A model generated the notes under the pieces. The model was given only the letters and a program-made list of their open reading frames with translations, did no database searches and was not told the origin of the DNA. A program made the translations under genes and the position numbers. From assembly GCA_012270965.1 (NCBI GenBank), contig JAAXHJ010000094.1, positions 1 through 39,003 of the forward strand: a DNA stretch of 39,003 nt, in the 5' to 3' direction. The DNA comes from Candidatus Palauibacter poriticola (GTDB lineage: Bacteria > Gemmatimonadota > Gemmatimonadetes > Palauibacterales > Palauibacteraceae). Shown here piece after piece: positions 31,787 to 39,003 of the stretch (position 1 is the first letter of the stretch; every line of letters starts with the position of its first letter).

Positions 31787-33070
31787 ATGCAGCGGGCCGT
31801 CCCGCAGGCCGCACGATGTCTCATCCTGTCAGTGCCGGTACTCGCGGGGTCCGGGTGCCGGGACGCCGCTCAAGAGACGGACCGGCTCGACCATGCGGTG
31901 GATTCCCCGACCCATCCGACGACTGATTCCGCAGGCGTGAGGATGGTTCGCTTCTCCGAGTTGCAGGATCTCGACCTTCCGGAAGTGAACAGGCGGCTGC
32001 TCTACTCCACGTCGGCGGGCGTCGAGCTCCACCAGGTGGCGGGAGCGGTGTTCCTTCCGGATTCATCGCTCGCAGTCGCGAACTCGGGGTCGTCTCAGGT
32101 TCTCGTCCTAGATCGACAGGGGAACCTTCTGGAACGGGGAGGCCGCCAGGAAGAGGGGCCCGGAGAGTATGTCGACATCGCCTGGATCGGGGTCGACGCG
32201 GACGGTACTCTCACCGTATTCGACGATCGCCTGCGACGAATGACCTTCCTGGATGCGCGGGGAAGCGTGACCGGGATCCGGCGTGTCGAGGTGACCGAGG
32301 CTCTTGTCCCGCTGGCTGGCCTCGCGGGCGGGGAGTTTCTCGCGGTGGTCGAGAGGCGCTCCTTCCGCCCCCTGGGGTTGCAGCGGGGCCCGCTCTTTCT
32401 CGTGGTGGTTGACGATGCGGGCGCGGTTGTGGACACGCTGGGCCAGTGGGCCGGCAAGCAGCGCCACGTGACACCCGACCGGATGATCCCGGTCGGGTTT
32501 GCCGCCACCGCGCTCTATGCGGGACGCGGCCCCCACGCGGTACTCGCCACCACGGATTCGCTCGACGTCACCCTGTACGAAGCATCGACACCGCTGACCC
32601 GGATACGCAGTGGCCATACGCCGCGCCAGGTCACGTCCCGGGAGAAGGAGGCCTGGACCGAACTCGTGCTCGACCTCTATCCGGAGGCGGTGCGTCCGGC
32701 TCAGCGCCGAACGCTGGAGCAGTCGACGGTGCGGGACACCTATCCCGCCCTCGGCGCGCTGAAGGTGGCCGCTGATGGCGCCGTATGGATCGGAGGCTAC
32801 ACCGCACTCGACGACGCTGAGCGGAACTGGACGGTCCTCCGGCGCGACGGCGTCCCGCTCGGTCGCCTCAGCCTCCCCGTTTATCGTCCGGAGTTGCTGA
32901 AGGTCAGAGAGAGCGGCATCACTGGCTGGGCCCCGGTTGAGCTTGAGACCACGATTCCCAGTGCCAGCCACGAGCTGCTCGATGTGGCTGAGGACCGCAT
33001 CGCCGTCCTCCGCACGAGCGAACTCGGAGAAGAGTTCATCGAGGTGTACGCGATTGATCCGCCCCGGTAG
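31787..33070 (+). CDS. Six-bladed beta-propeller lipoprotein
   Basis: The product is a 427-residue lipoprotein with the signal CLILSVPVLAGSGC, a good lipobox. Blade-like repeats follow, with FLPDSSLAVANSGSSQVLVLD, GRQEEGPGEYVDIAWIGVD and DGTLTVFDDRLRRMTFLD. It is the same broad family as the genes at 400, 10368, 11714 and 36691 but clearly diverged from the tandem pair. The start at 31787 follows GGAGG at 31778-31782; the upstream open frame back to 31466 overlaps nudC and is not expected to be coding. The ligand is unknown. Confidence 0.85.
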   Translation: MQRAVPQAARCLILSVPVLAGSGCRDAAQETDRLDHAVDSPTHPTTDSAGVRMVRFSELQDLDLPEVNRRLLYSTSAGVELHQVAGAVFLPDSSLAVANSGSSQVLVLDRQGNLLERGGRQEEGPGEYVDIAWIGVDADGTLTVFDDRLRRMTFLDARGSVTGIRRVEVTEALVPLAGLAGGEFLAVVERRSFRPLGLQRGPLFLVVVDDAGAVVDTLGQWAGKQRHVTPDRMIPVGFAATALYAGRGPHAVLATTDSLDVTLYEASTPLTRIRSGHTPRQVTSREKEAWTELVLDLYPEAVRPAQRRTLEQSTVRDTYPALGALKVAADGAVWIGGYTALDDAERNWTVLRRDGVPLGRLSLPVYRPELLKVRESGITGWAPVELETTIPSASHELLDVAEDRIAVLRTSELGEEFIEVYAIDPPR

Positions 33071-33127
33071 CACGTTTCATGTATATTGCGATTCTTGGAA
33101 GAACACACACCCGGAGCCCCATGTACC

Positions 33128-33562
33128 ATGACCGGCGATTCAACTCCTCCTGATACGATCAACCGGACGATCGAGCTGGACGCCTCGCCCGCGCGCGTGT
33201 GGGTGGCGCTGGCCGACCCCGACGGGCTGGCCTCGTGGTTCCCGGATCGGGTGGAGGGACTCGCGCCCGAGGAGGGCTCGCACGGCTGGCTTGAGTGGGA
33301 CGACCACGGGCGGTACGCGATCGCCACCGAGTGGATCGAACCGGGACGGCGGCTGGTATGGCGCTGGGCCCGCAGGCCCGAGACCCCGCTCAAGGGCGGC
33401 TACAACACGACGGTCGAGTGGACGCTGACCGAACGCGAGGGCGGTGGGACGATCCTGCGCCTCGTCGAGCGCGGTTTCCGGATCGAAGCCGACCGGAAGG
33501 ACAACGTCGGCGGTTGGGAGCACGAACTCGGGGAACTCGTCGACCACTTGGCCACCGGCTGA
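33128..33562 (+). CDS. SRPBCC (AHSA1/START-like) domain protein
   Basis: The product is a 144-residue single-domain protein of the SRPBCC fold: INRTIELDASPARVWVALADPDGLASWFPD is the classic start (beta strand, then the helix with W-F-P), LEWDDHGRYAIATEWIEPGRRLVWRW the middle strands, and GGGTILRLVERGF followed by the long C-terminal helix WEHELGELVDHL the end. These proteins bind hydrophobic ligands in a cavity, or act as co-chaperone-like AHSA1 domains; a role cannot be assigned. The start ATG 33128 gives the expected length; an upstream start at 33086 is possible. It converges with the aminomethyltransferase gene. Confidence 0.85.
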   Translation: MTGDSTPPDTINRTIELDASPARVWVALADPDGLASWFPDRVEGLAPEEGSHGWLEWDDHGRYAIATEWIEPGRRLVWRWARRPETPLKGGYNTTVEWTLTEREGGGTILRLVERGFRIEADRKDNVGGWEHELGELVDHLATG

Positions 33563-33608
33563 CGCACGGCCTGCCGGCGCCGCCTCCCGCCCAGCGGACG
33601 AAGTTCGC

Positions 33609-34757
33609 CTACGACTTCGGGATCTCCTTGCCGGGATCCACGAAGGGCCGGGGCACGACCGTGGCCTCGCGCTCTCCGTCGGGGGTGGTCACGCTCAACC
33701 GCGCACCCATCTCTCCAGCGGCGGCGGGCACGAGCGCGTAGCCGATGTTTCGTTCGAGACGGGGGGAATAGACGGCGGAGGTCACGAAGCCGATCTCCTC
33801 ACCGTCCCGGCGCACCGGCCAGCGGTCCATGTTCAGATCGAGCGGAGCGCCCGAGATTTCGATTCCGGCGAGGAGCCGCCGCGGCCCCTCCTCGGCGATT
33901 CGGGCCAGCGCGTCGCGGCCGATGAAGTCGCCCTCCTGGTCGAAGTCGACCTGCCAGCCGAGCCCGACCTCGTAGGGGTTCGTGTCGAGCGTCATGTCGA
34001 TGCCGTAGTTCAGGATGCCGGCCTCGATGCGGCGGATGTCCGACGGACCGGTGGGAGAGATGCCCAGATCCCGGCCCGCCTCCAGCACGCGATCCCAGAG
34101 TTCGACGCCCCGGCTGCCGTCCCTTAGGTAGATCTCGTAGCCGACCTCGCCGCTCCACCCCGTTCGGGTCACGACCACCGGGATCCCGTCCAGCTCCGTC
34201 TCCAGGAACCAGTAGTAGCGGAGCTTGAGGACGTCCTCCCCGAAGAGCCTGCGCACGACCTCCTTCGACTTCGGGCCCTGCACCTGCATCGGCGACACAT
34301 CCGGCTCGCAGATCTCGACATCGAGGTCGGCGTTGAGCGCGATCCCCTTGGCGTACAGGAGCACGTCGCTGTCCGCCAGCGCGAGCCAGAAGTGATTCTC
34401 GCCCAAACGCAGCAGCACCGGGTCGTTCACGATCCCCCCGTCCTCGGCACCGATGAGGACGTATTTCCCTTGGCCGACGGCGCACTTCGACAGGTCCCTC
34501 GGCGTGAGCAGGTTCGTGAACTCGAAGGCGTCCGGCCCCGTGATCTCCACCTGCCGCTCGACGCTCACGTCCCACACCGTGACGCCGGAGAGGAGCTTCT
34601 CGTACTCCGCGTGCAGGTCGTCGTACCGGGTCGGGAGAAACATGTGGTTGTAGACGGTGTAGCTCCGGCAGCCGTCCCGGAGGGTCGCCTCGAAGTAGGG
34701 CGAGCGGCGGAGCCGGGCCCCGCGCTGGATCAAGGCCATGTCAAAGGTCTCGCTCAT
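33609..34757 (-). CDS. Aminomethyltransferase (GcvT) family protein, DMSP demethylase (DmdA)-like
   Basis: The product is a 382-residue folate-dependent GcvT-fold protein. Its N-terminal half matches what I recall of marine DmdA better than GcvT: VWDVSVERQVEITGPDAFEF, TPRDLSKCAVGQGKY, VNDPVLLRLGENHFW and ADSDVLLYAKGIA, then PMQVQGPKSKEV and TRTGWSGEVGYEIY. DmdA moves a methyl group from dimethylsulfoniopropionate to tetrahydrofolate. Related enzymes demethylate other methylated compounds, so the substrate is not settled. There are no other glycine-cleavage genes (gcvH, gcvP) nearby, which argues against a T-protein role. The start at 34757 has AAGGGAG upstream. It is a single-gene unit flanked by a convergent gene and a 280-bp gap. 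Confidence 0.8.
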   Translation of the reverse strand: MSETFDMALIQRGARLRRSPYFEATLRDGCRSYTVYNHMFLPTRYDDLHAEYEKLLSGVTVWDVSVERQVEITGPDAFEFTNLLTPRDLSKCAVGQGKYVLIGAEDGGIVNDPVLLRLGENHFWLALADSDVLLYAKGIALNADLDVEICEPDVSPMQVQGPKSKEVVRRLFGEDVLKLRYYWFLETELDGIPVVVTRTGWSGEVGYEIYLRDGSRGVELWDRVLEAGRDLGISPTGPSDIRRIEAGILNYGIDMTLDTNPYEVGLGWQVDFDQEGDFIGRDALARIAEEGPRRLLAGIEISGAPLDLNMDRWPVRRDGEEIGFVTSAVYSPRLERNIGYALVPAAAGEMGARLSVTTPDGEREATVVPRPFVDPGKEIPKS

Positions 34758-35037
34758 GAGATCTCCCTTCCGGTATGCCGGCCGGGTCGGTGTCGCGGCA
34801 CGGAATCGGTTCCGGCGAACGCCCTTGGGTTTACGGCACGCAAATCATATGCGCCGACGCGAAAGGGCGGCCACCCCGGGGGGAAGACTGCGAACAGGCG
34901 ACCAGGCCGCCCATCAGCGCGCCGGACGGCTACCTGAAGGCGGCCAAGCCCGAGCCGCGCTATTCTGTGGCATGGCTGGAGCCTGAGCCACAGGCCCGGC
35001 TGTCGGCCGACCTGTTCGAATAGGAGCGCCATCCGCC

Positions 35038-36190
35038 ATGAACGTCATTCATCCAACGGAAGAGATCCTCCGGCGCCTCCGGGCCGGAGAGGACGGCCGT
35101 AACGAATTCAAGCGCGTGGACATCGAGGACGGCAGGATAACTGGCCCCTCCGGCCACAACCTCGCTGCGGGATTCGTGGCCTTCACAAACGCCGAGGGCG
35201 GAATGTTCTTCCTCGGTGTGGACGACGCGGGCACGCCCATCGGAATCCCGCCGGACAGGCTGGACCATGTCGAACAATGGGTGGTGAACATCGCCAGCGA
35301 TCTCTGCGACCCTCCGATCCGTCCAATCCTGCACCGGGTCATGGTCCCCGCCGACGAAGGTGAAGCGACCATTCTGCTGGCCGAAATCAAGCGTGGCCTG
35401 TACGTGCATCGGACAGCCCGCGGCCGGTATTTTCTGCGGGTCGGCTCGACTAGGCGGGACCTGGATCCCACGGAACTCGCTCGGCTGTTCCAGGACCGGG
35501 GCCGCGAGTTCGTGTTTGACGAACGGCTCGTCTACGGCGCGAGCGCCACCGATCTCAGCCAGACCCGCTTGGAGGCGCACTTCGGAATCGGTCCGGCGAT
35601 CCCTTGGCCCGACCTCCTGCGAAACACGCGGGTCACGATTCGCGGCTCGGACGGCGTGGACCGTCCCTCGGTGGCCGGACTCTTGGCCTTCGGCCCCGAA
35701 CCTACCGAGCACATGATGTCCGCGTATGTCGAGGCCGCGTGCTACGGCGGGACAAGGATGTCCTCCGACGATCTGGTGCGCGGCGAGCGGCTGACCAGCT
35801 CCGTCGCCGATCAGATCGACGCGGGGATCGCCTTCGTCATGCACTACATGAGGCACCGGGGCCCCGATGCCGAACCCGCCTATGATGTCGACGTGATCGA
35901 CGAGGCGATCGTCAACGCCGTCGCCCACCGCGACTATTCCGTGTCCGGTTCCAAGATTCGCCTGCTCCTGTTCGCGGATCGGCTCGAGCTGTACAGTCCG
36001 GGCAAACTCCCCAACGGCATCACGATCGAGGATATGCCGTATCGGATATTCACCCGCAATCAGCTGCTGGTCGGCTTCCTGTCCAGGATGCGCAGCAAGC
36101 GGACGGGCGATTTTTTCCTGGAGTCCCGGCGGGCCGGAGGTACGGTGTGCCCTCCGCCGACGCCGCGCGCGCTCCCCGCCCGCCGGCAAG
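35038..36190 (+). CDS. AlbA_2-type DNA-binding/ATP-binding regulator with degenerate C-terminus
   Basis: The N-terminal part (about 10-125) is a Schlafen AlbA_2 domain: E-F-K-R start (RNEFKRVD), FVAFTNAEGGMFFLGVDDAG, and the RTARGRYFLRVGSTRRDLDPTELARLFQ end. The C-terminal half has the GHKL-type ATPase block DEAIVNAVAHRDYSVSGSKIRL and LELYSPGKLPNGIT, then RNQLLVGFLSRMRSKRTG. These are 'RecG-related' transcriptional or defence regulators. After LESRRAGG (about residue 368) the expected glycine-rich ATPase lid is absent and the frame runs on as a Pro/Arg-rich tail to a stop at 36390, passing through a perfect hairpin at 36188. I therefore end the reliable part near 36190. It is likely truncated or frameshifted, on the edge of the decayed mobile region. 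Confidence 0.75.
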
Positions 36191-36232
36191 CCCCGGTCGC
36201 CGGTCGGGTTCCCCTCCCGGCGACCGGGGCTT
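36188..36232. terminator. Perfect 16-bp inverted repeat, terminator-like hairpin
   Basis: AAGCCCCGGTCGCCGG (36188-36203) and its exact complement CCGGCGACCGGGGCTT (36217-36232) flank a 13-base loop. This is the strongest hairpin in the window and has the AAGCCCC/GGGGCTT ends typical of intrinsic terminators, though only a two-T tail. It lies inside the extended reading frame of the AlbA_2 gene, which is further reason to doubt that extension. Confidence 0.6.
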
Positions 36233-36656
36233 ACGTTGCACGTAGCGAAGGTTCCCGAGGGCTCTCAAACCCAATCGGAATCCACCTTAGCTTTGCCCTC
36301 GGACTGTCCAAAGAAGTAGGACGACCCCATTGTTCAACTTGCCTCCAGGAGAACCCGCGCACCCCACAGGAGGCGCGCGGCCTAACCTAACGATGACGCG
36401 AAAACTGACTCCGCCTTCGCAGCGCTACCACTTCCTGACGCAGCGCGAGTCGTACTCTTCGTCATCCGGGCATACCGAGTGCCCAACAGGTTGCAATCCA
36501 GCGCTGCACCACTCGGACCGAGGCAAACATGGGTCTTCCTCACAAGCTTGCGGTGGTGCATGCGGGCTGCATTGCGGCGGAACCTTGGCCGAGTTGAACA
36601 CTTTGGCGGATGTGCTCGATCCCGCCTCTGGACCATCTAATCCACGACAACTTGCT
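36233..36656. other. Gap without a convincing gene
   Basis: About 420 bp between the hairpin at 36188 and the terminator-like hairpin of the next minus-strand gene. It is less GC-rich than the rest. Open frames here are short and Ser/Pro/Cys-rich in a way not typical of protein. A section at about 36470-36540 superficially resembles tRNA arms, but no cloverleaf can be folded. Confidence 0.45.
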
Positions 36657-36685
36657 GGCCGGGCGGGGGACCGGCGAGCCCGGCC
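36657..36685 (-). terminator. Hairpin just after the propeller gene's stop
   Basis: GGCCGGGC (36657-36664) and GCCCGGCC (36678-36685) form a perfect 8-bp stem with a 13-base loop, starting five bases downstream of the TGA of the gene at 36691. There is no U-tract, so it may be a weak or Rho-assisted terminator. Confidence 0.4.
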
Positions 36686-36690
36686 CCGAA

Positions 36691-37950
36691 TCACCGTCCC
36701 GCAACTGATTCAAGAGAATAGATCGCCACACGCTCGACGCCGAGGGTGTCGATCACGACACCGGCCAAGCGGTCGCCGGCGACGTGCATGGGGATGAACG
36801 TGTCGGGAACCCGAAGGCTGGCTGTCACATTACCGTCCGCGTCAAAGATCGTCCACTCCCCGCCTGCGCTAGGTCGCAGTAGCACATCCCCCAGCCACAC
36901 AGAATCGACGAAGGGGTCGTAACGCCGCACCCACAGGGTTCCATTTCGTCTTCCCGTACTCTTCTTGGCTGGTAGCATGCCTCCAACCTCGGGGAACGAC
37001 TCCGGCGGAGAAATATCGTTCATGCGCTCGAGAAAGATGCTTCCGCCTTCCTTCTCAAGCGCCGCTTCCAAAGACTCCCACGTGTCCGCTATGTTGGGCG
37101 ATTCGACCCGAGGCGGGAGCATCAAGTGCTCCGAACTCAAAACCCGCTGTGGCACCAGAAGGGAGATCCGCGCCTCATATCCGTCCGCAACGAACACGGA
37201 ATCGCCCGCCACTGCCACGCGTGGTAGCGGACTGAATGGGAGCGGGAACCCTTGCAGGCGGTGCATTCCTCGTAACTCACCCAGCAGTTCCCGAAAGCTG
37301 CCGTCAGACCTGAAACGACCCAGAAACCATCGGTCGGCAACGGGATTTGGGCCAAGCGGATCTCCAAAAGCCAGCGAAGCAAGGAGCACATCACCGTTTG
37401 AAAACACGCCGAGGAACGCCTGAGGCGGACTAGGCAAACCGGAGTTGACCGGAGTCTGGACACGTTGGGTCTGGGCCGATGCGTCGAGCGGGTTAGCGCT
37501 GAAGGTGGTGATCCGCTGGCTCTCGGCGTCCCACGCCCCGATCACCTCCTCGCCTGCGGTCCACAGTCCGTCGAGGCTCTGAAATTCGCCGGGTCCGCCA
37601 CCCGGCCCTCCGAGCGTGATCAAGTGTGCGCCGTCGGATCCAAACAGGCGGATTTCCCGTGCTCCAGCGTCGGAAACGACCACCCGTCCGTCAGCGAACA
37701 ACCGTACGCCAGTGATCGATGCAAACTGGAAAGCGGGGTGCCCCTCTCGACCGATCTCCAGTAGCGGTGTCGCATCTAGGCGGAATTCAGGTACGTCCTG
37801 CGGAGCGTTGGCGGGTGCATCCAAGGCTGCGACAGTGCCCACGCCGATCGGGCACAAACCGAGCAGGATCGCGATCAGCTCTCCAGTTGGCCTCAGACTT
37901 GGTGTATCGCGTAGCCGCCGACAAATCGCGTCGAGACGCTTGAAGCGCAC
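36691..37950 (-). CDS. Six-bladed beta-propeller protein, exported
   Basis: The product is about 419 residues when started at the GTG at 37950, which gives a positively charged leader (VRFKRLDAICRRLRD), a hydrophobic signal (LIAILLGLCPIGVGTVAAL) and then the mature protein. Blades include ITGVRLFADGRVVVSDAGAR, GGPGGGPGEFQSLDGLW and LPRVAVAGDSVFVADGYEAR; the C-terminal RVPDTFIPMHVAGDRLAGV and GVERVAIYSLE parallel the other propeller proteins. An ATG at 38277 extends the frame, but the added 109 residues are not protein-like and run into relaxase remains. Codon use is less GC-biased than in the other propeller genes, in keeping with its accessory location. Confidence 0.75.
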   Translation of the reverse strand: MRFKRLDAICRRLRDTPSLRPTGELIAILLGLCPIGVGTVAALDAPANAPQDVPEFRLDATPLLEIGREGHPAFQFASITGVRLFADGRVVVSDAGAREIRLFGSDGAHLITLGGPGGGPGEFQSLDGLWTAGEEVIGAWDAESQRITTFSANPLDASAQTQRVQTPVNSGLPSPPQAFLGVFSNGDVLLASLAFGDPLGPNPVADRWFLGRFRSDGSFRELLGELRGMHRLQGFPLPFSPLPRVAVAGDSVFVADGYEARISLLVPQRVLSSEHLMLPPRVESPNIADTWESLEAALEKEGGSIFLERMNDISPPESFPEVGGMLPAKKSTGRRNGTLWVRRYDPFVDSVWLGDVLLRPSAGGEWTIFDADGNVTASLRVPDTFIPMHVAGDRLAGVVIDTLGVERVAIYSLESVAGR

Positions 37951-38190
37951 CCTACGGTTTGAGCCGCCCGGGGGCACGAAGACCCTTCCCGTCGTCGCTC
38001 GAAAGCGAATCACTGCATCCAGCTCCCAGGACAGTTCTCCTTCTGGACCGTGGCTGCGGGTGATGAGGTTGTTAAGGATGGACACGATTCCGATCTCCTC
38101 TGATGATGTGAACTCTCTCGGACGGCGGCTCCCGCCAAGCAGCGCAGAAGAAAGCACGCTCCAGTTGAACCTGTCAAGGGCCGCGTTTCC

Positions 38191-38222
38191 CGTCGGTGGC
38201 GGTTCTCGTCGGTGGCGGTTCT
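38191..38222. repeat. 16-bp perfect tandem duplication
   Basis: The unit CGTCGGTGGCGGTTCT occurs twice without a gap (38191-38206, 38207-38222). It lies in the non-coding stretch between the propeller gene and the minus-strand relaxase remains; the rest of 37951-38289 shows no gene I can support. Confidence 0.85.
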
Positions 38223-38289
38223 CGGCACTGAGCACCCAGCTTCCGGGCGTTCGCAGCGACGACCTCGATCGCGTCACCGGTACTTCGGA

Positions 38290-38557
38290 TCATCGCGACA
38301 ACCGGGACTTTCTGTTCCCAGCGTCGCCGCCTTCCCGGTCTCCGGATCGTCCCGGTTCGCGATCATGTGGGCATGGGGATGACGGGTGGTTCTCGTCTCC
38401 GACGATCAGCGGCCTCGCGCGCTTCCAGCCCCAGCGCCTCCAAGCTCCCGTCCACCTCCCGGCTCATCTCCCGTCGGTCGGGCGTCCCTCGCGTAGGCTT
38501 GAGGGAGTAGTGAAGGACCGGCTTCGCCAGCGTCCGGAAGGGGAACCGGGCCGCCGC
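38290..38557 (-). pseudogene. Remnant of a MobA/VirD2-type relaxase (first relaxase)
   Basis: Read on the minus strand, this stretch begins AKPVLHYSLK, continues REVDGSLEALGLEAREA, and then, after frame changes near 38400, gives HPHAHMIANRDDPETGKAATLG (the HxHxH triad at 38364-38381). That is the relaxase/mobilization nuclease pattern of a strand with HPHxHxxxNR preceding DPETGK. Relaxases nick one strand at an origin of transfer and pilot it into the recipient. Here the start, the C-terminal half and an unbroken frame are all missing, so it cannot be functional. It is oriented away from the second remnant. Confidence 0.7.
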
Positions 38558-38567
38558 CGTCGCGGGC

Positions 38568-38950
38568 CAACCTTTTCGGCTGGCGCACGGAACCGGATCG
38601 GCCCGCAAGGCATCCAACTACCTCCCCGGCGAGCTTGACGCGGCCGGGAAGCCGCGTGAAGGCGTCGAGGTGCTCGGGGGAGATCCCCACCAGGTGGCCG
38701 CCGTGGCCGATGCGCTTCCCTTCGAGCACAGGTACACGTCCGGCGTGATCGCGTGGGCGCCGGAGGACCAACCGACCGACAAGTAGATCGAGGCGGTGGT
38801 GGACGCCTTCGAGAAGACGGCCTGGGCGGGGCTGGATTTCGACCGCTACGCGTGGACGGCCGTGCTGCACCGTGAGGAGGGCGGCGGCACCCATGTCCAC
38901 GTCCTCGCGGCGCGCTGCGACTTGGAGACCGGGCGGCTTGAACAGCATGT
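38568..38950 (+). pseudogene. Remnant of a second relaxase, with an in-frame stop
   Basis: One frame on the plus strand reads RLAHGTGSARKASNYLPGEL, then GVEVLGGDPHQVAAVADALP, FEHRYTSGVIAWAPEDQPTD, a TAG stop at 38784-38786, and IEAVVDAFEKTAWAGLDFDR, YAWTAVLHREEGGGTHVHVL, AARCDLETGR. This is the N-terminal domain of a plasmid/ICE-type relaxase with the HVHVL metal motif (His codons at 38892 and 38898). The stop replaces what is probably a Gln codon (CAG to TAG). The normal start (Met-Leu-Ile-Arg type) is absent, and after ETGR at about 38936 the sequence turns abruptly AT-richer and unrelated. It is therefore a broken gene copy, continuing or ending beyond the window. Confidence 0.75.
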
Positions 38951-39003
38951 GCCCGTGAATATGCATGTTGTTGTGAACGTGGAACTTGGGAGTTTCGGTG
39001 GCT
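38937..39003. other. Composition break at the window end
   Basis: From about 38937 the sequence becomes clearly less GC-rich (ATGCATGTTGTTGTGAACG-like) and no longer matches a relaxase. It may mark a junction with another inserted element or the edge of a deletion. Too short to identify. Confidence 0.35.

Noticed and set aside
33054..33100. Promoter before the SRPBCC gene (TATATT at 33082-33087 with TTGATC at 33054)
   Set aside because: The spacing (22 bases) is too long for a sigma-70 type promoter and no better -35 element is visible; the AT-rich hexamer alone is not enough.
34775..35023. An 82-residue open frame ending in AAKPEPRYSVAWLEPEP...
   Set aside because: It overlaps the likely leader region of two divergent genes, has no ribosome site or recognisable motif, and its first half is not protein-like.
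36470..36545. tRNA-like arms (GGTTGCAATCC followed by CACCA on the plus strand; a D-arm-like GTGGTGCAGCGC on the minus strand)
   Set aside because: T-stem and anticodon stem do not pair on either strand and no acceptor stem can be formed.
37951..38277. N-terminal extension of the fifth propeller protein to ATG 38277
   Set aside because: The added 109 residues put the signal peptide deep inside the protein and run across the 16-bp tandem repeat; the GTG at 37950 fits an exported protein.
1..39003. CRISPR arrays, rRNA genes, complete insertion sequences, phage structural genes
   Set aside because: I looked for regularly spaced repeats, rRNA signatures and transposase motifs on both strands and saw none.

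Overview
The window is a GC-rich (roughly 70% G+C by eye) bacterial chromosome segment, coding densely on both strands. The gene content fits a Gemmatimonadota-type bacterium, possibly marine or host-associated. The clues are five secreted six-bladed beta-propeller proteins, a 1088-residue Asp-box/VPS10-type protein, many exported amidohydrolases and peptidases, and a DMSP-demethylase-like protein. The phylum call is inference; there is no rRNA or tRNA here to support it.

Layout. 1-3074: the end of an unknown gene, a propeller lipoprotein on the minus strand, and a Tat-exported Ntn-hydrolase asparaginase. 3106-10212: a tightly packed plus-strand run (acetyltransferase, BsuPI-like exported protein, divergent M28 peptidase, membrane-anchored protein, small membrane protein, sodium:solute symporter), followed by a cyclase-family hydrolase and an acidic hypothetical protein. 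Several starts overlap the previous stop. The run looks like uptake and breakdown of peptide- or amide-type substrates. 10368-18055: a minus-strand operon of exported amidohydrolase, Asp-box/VPS10 protein and two tandem propeller lipoproteins. 18159-20497: a CapA-family protein facing a hydantoin/Asp-Glu racemase.

20641-22504: an ABC-type AAA ATPase and a small TOPRIM-like protein one base apart. This is the best candidate for an under-described (defence-type) two-gene system. It sits directly before both subunits of aconitase X (22508-24290). 24306-29685: M20 amidohydrolase, DUF481 outer-membrane barrel, SRAP/YedK DNA-protein crosslink protein, a nitrilase-family hydrolase and an alpha/beta hydrolase. 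29716-34757: an orphan, N-terminally short Phd-type antitoxin, a HAD dehalogenase, a frameshifted NudC, a propeller lipoprotein, an SRPBCC protein and the DmdA-like aminomethyltransferase. 35038 to the end looks accessory and decayed: an AlbA_2/ATPase regulator with a degenerate C-terminus, a fifth propeller protein, and remains of two different relaxases, one on each strand, showing that a mobilizable element once sat here.

Besides genes, the window carries a dispersed hairpin-forming intergenic repeat (copies at 8481, 19624 and about 27810), a 28-bp tandem duplication exactly at a convergent gene junction, and several other short tandem repeats. Assignments rest on reading motifs by eye; no database search was possible.
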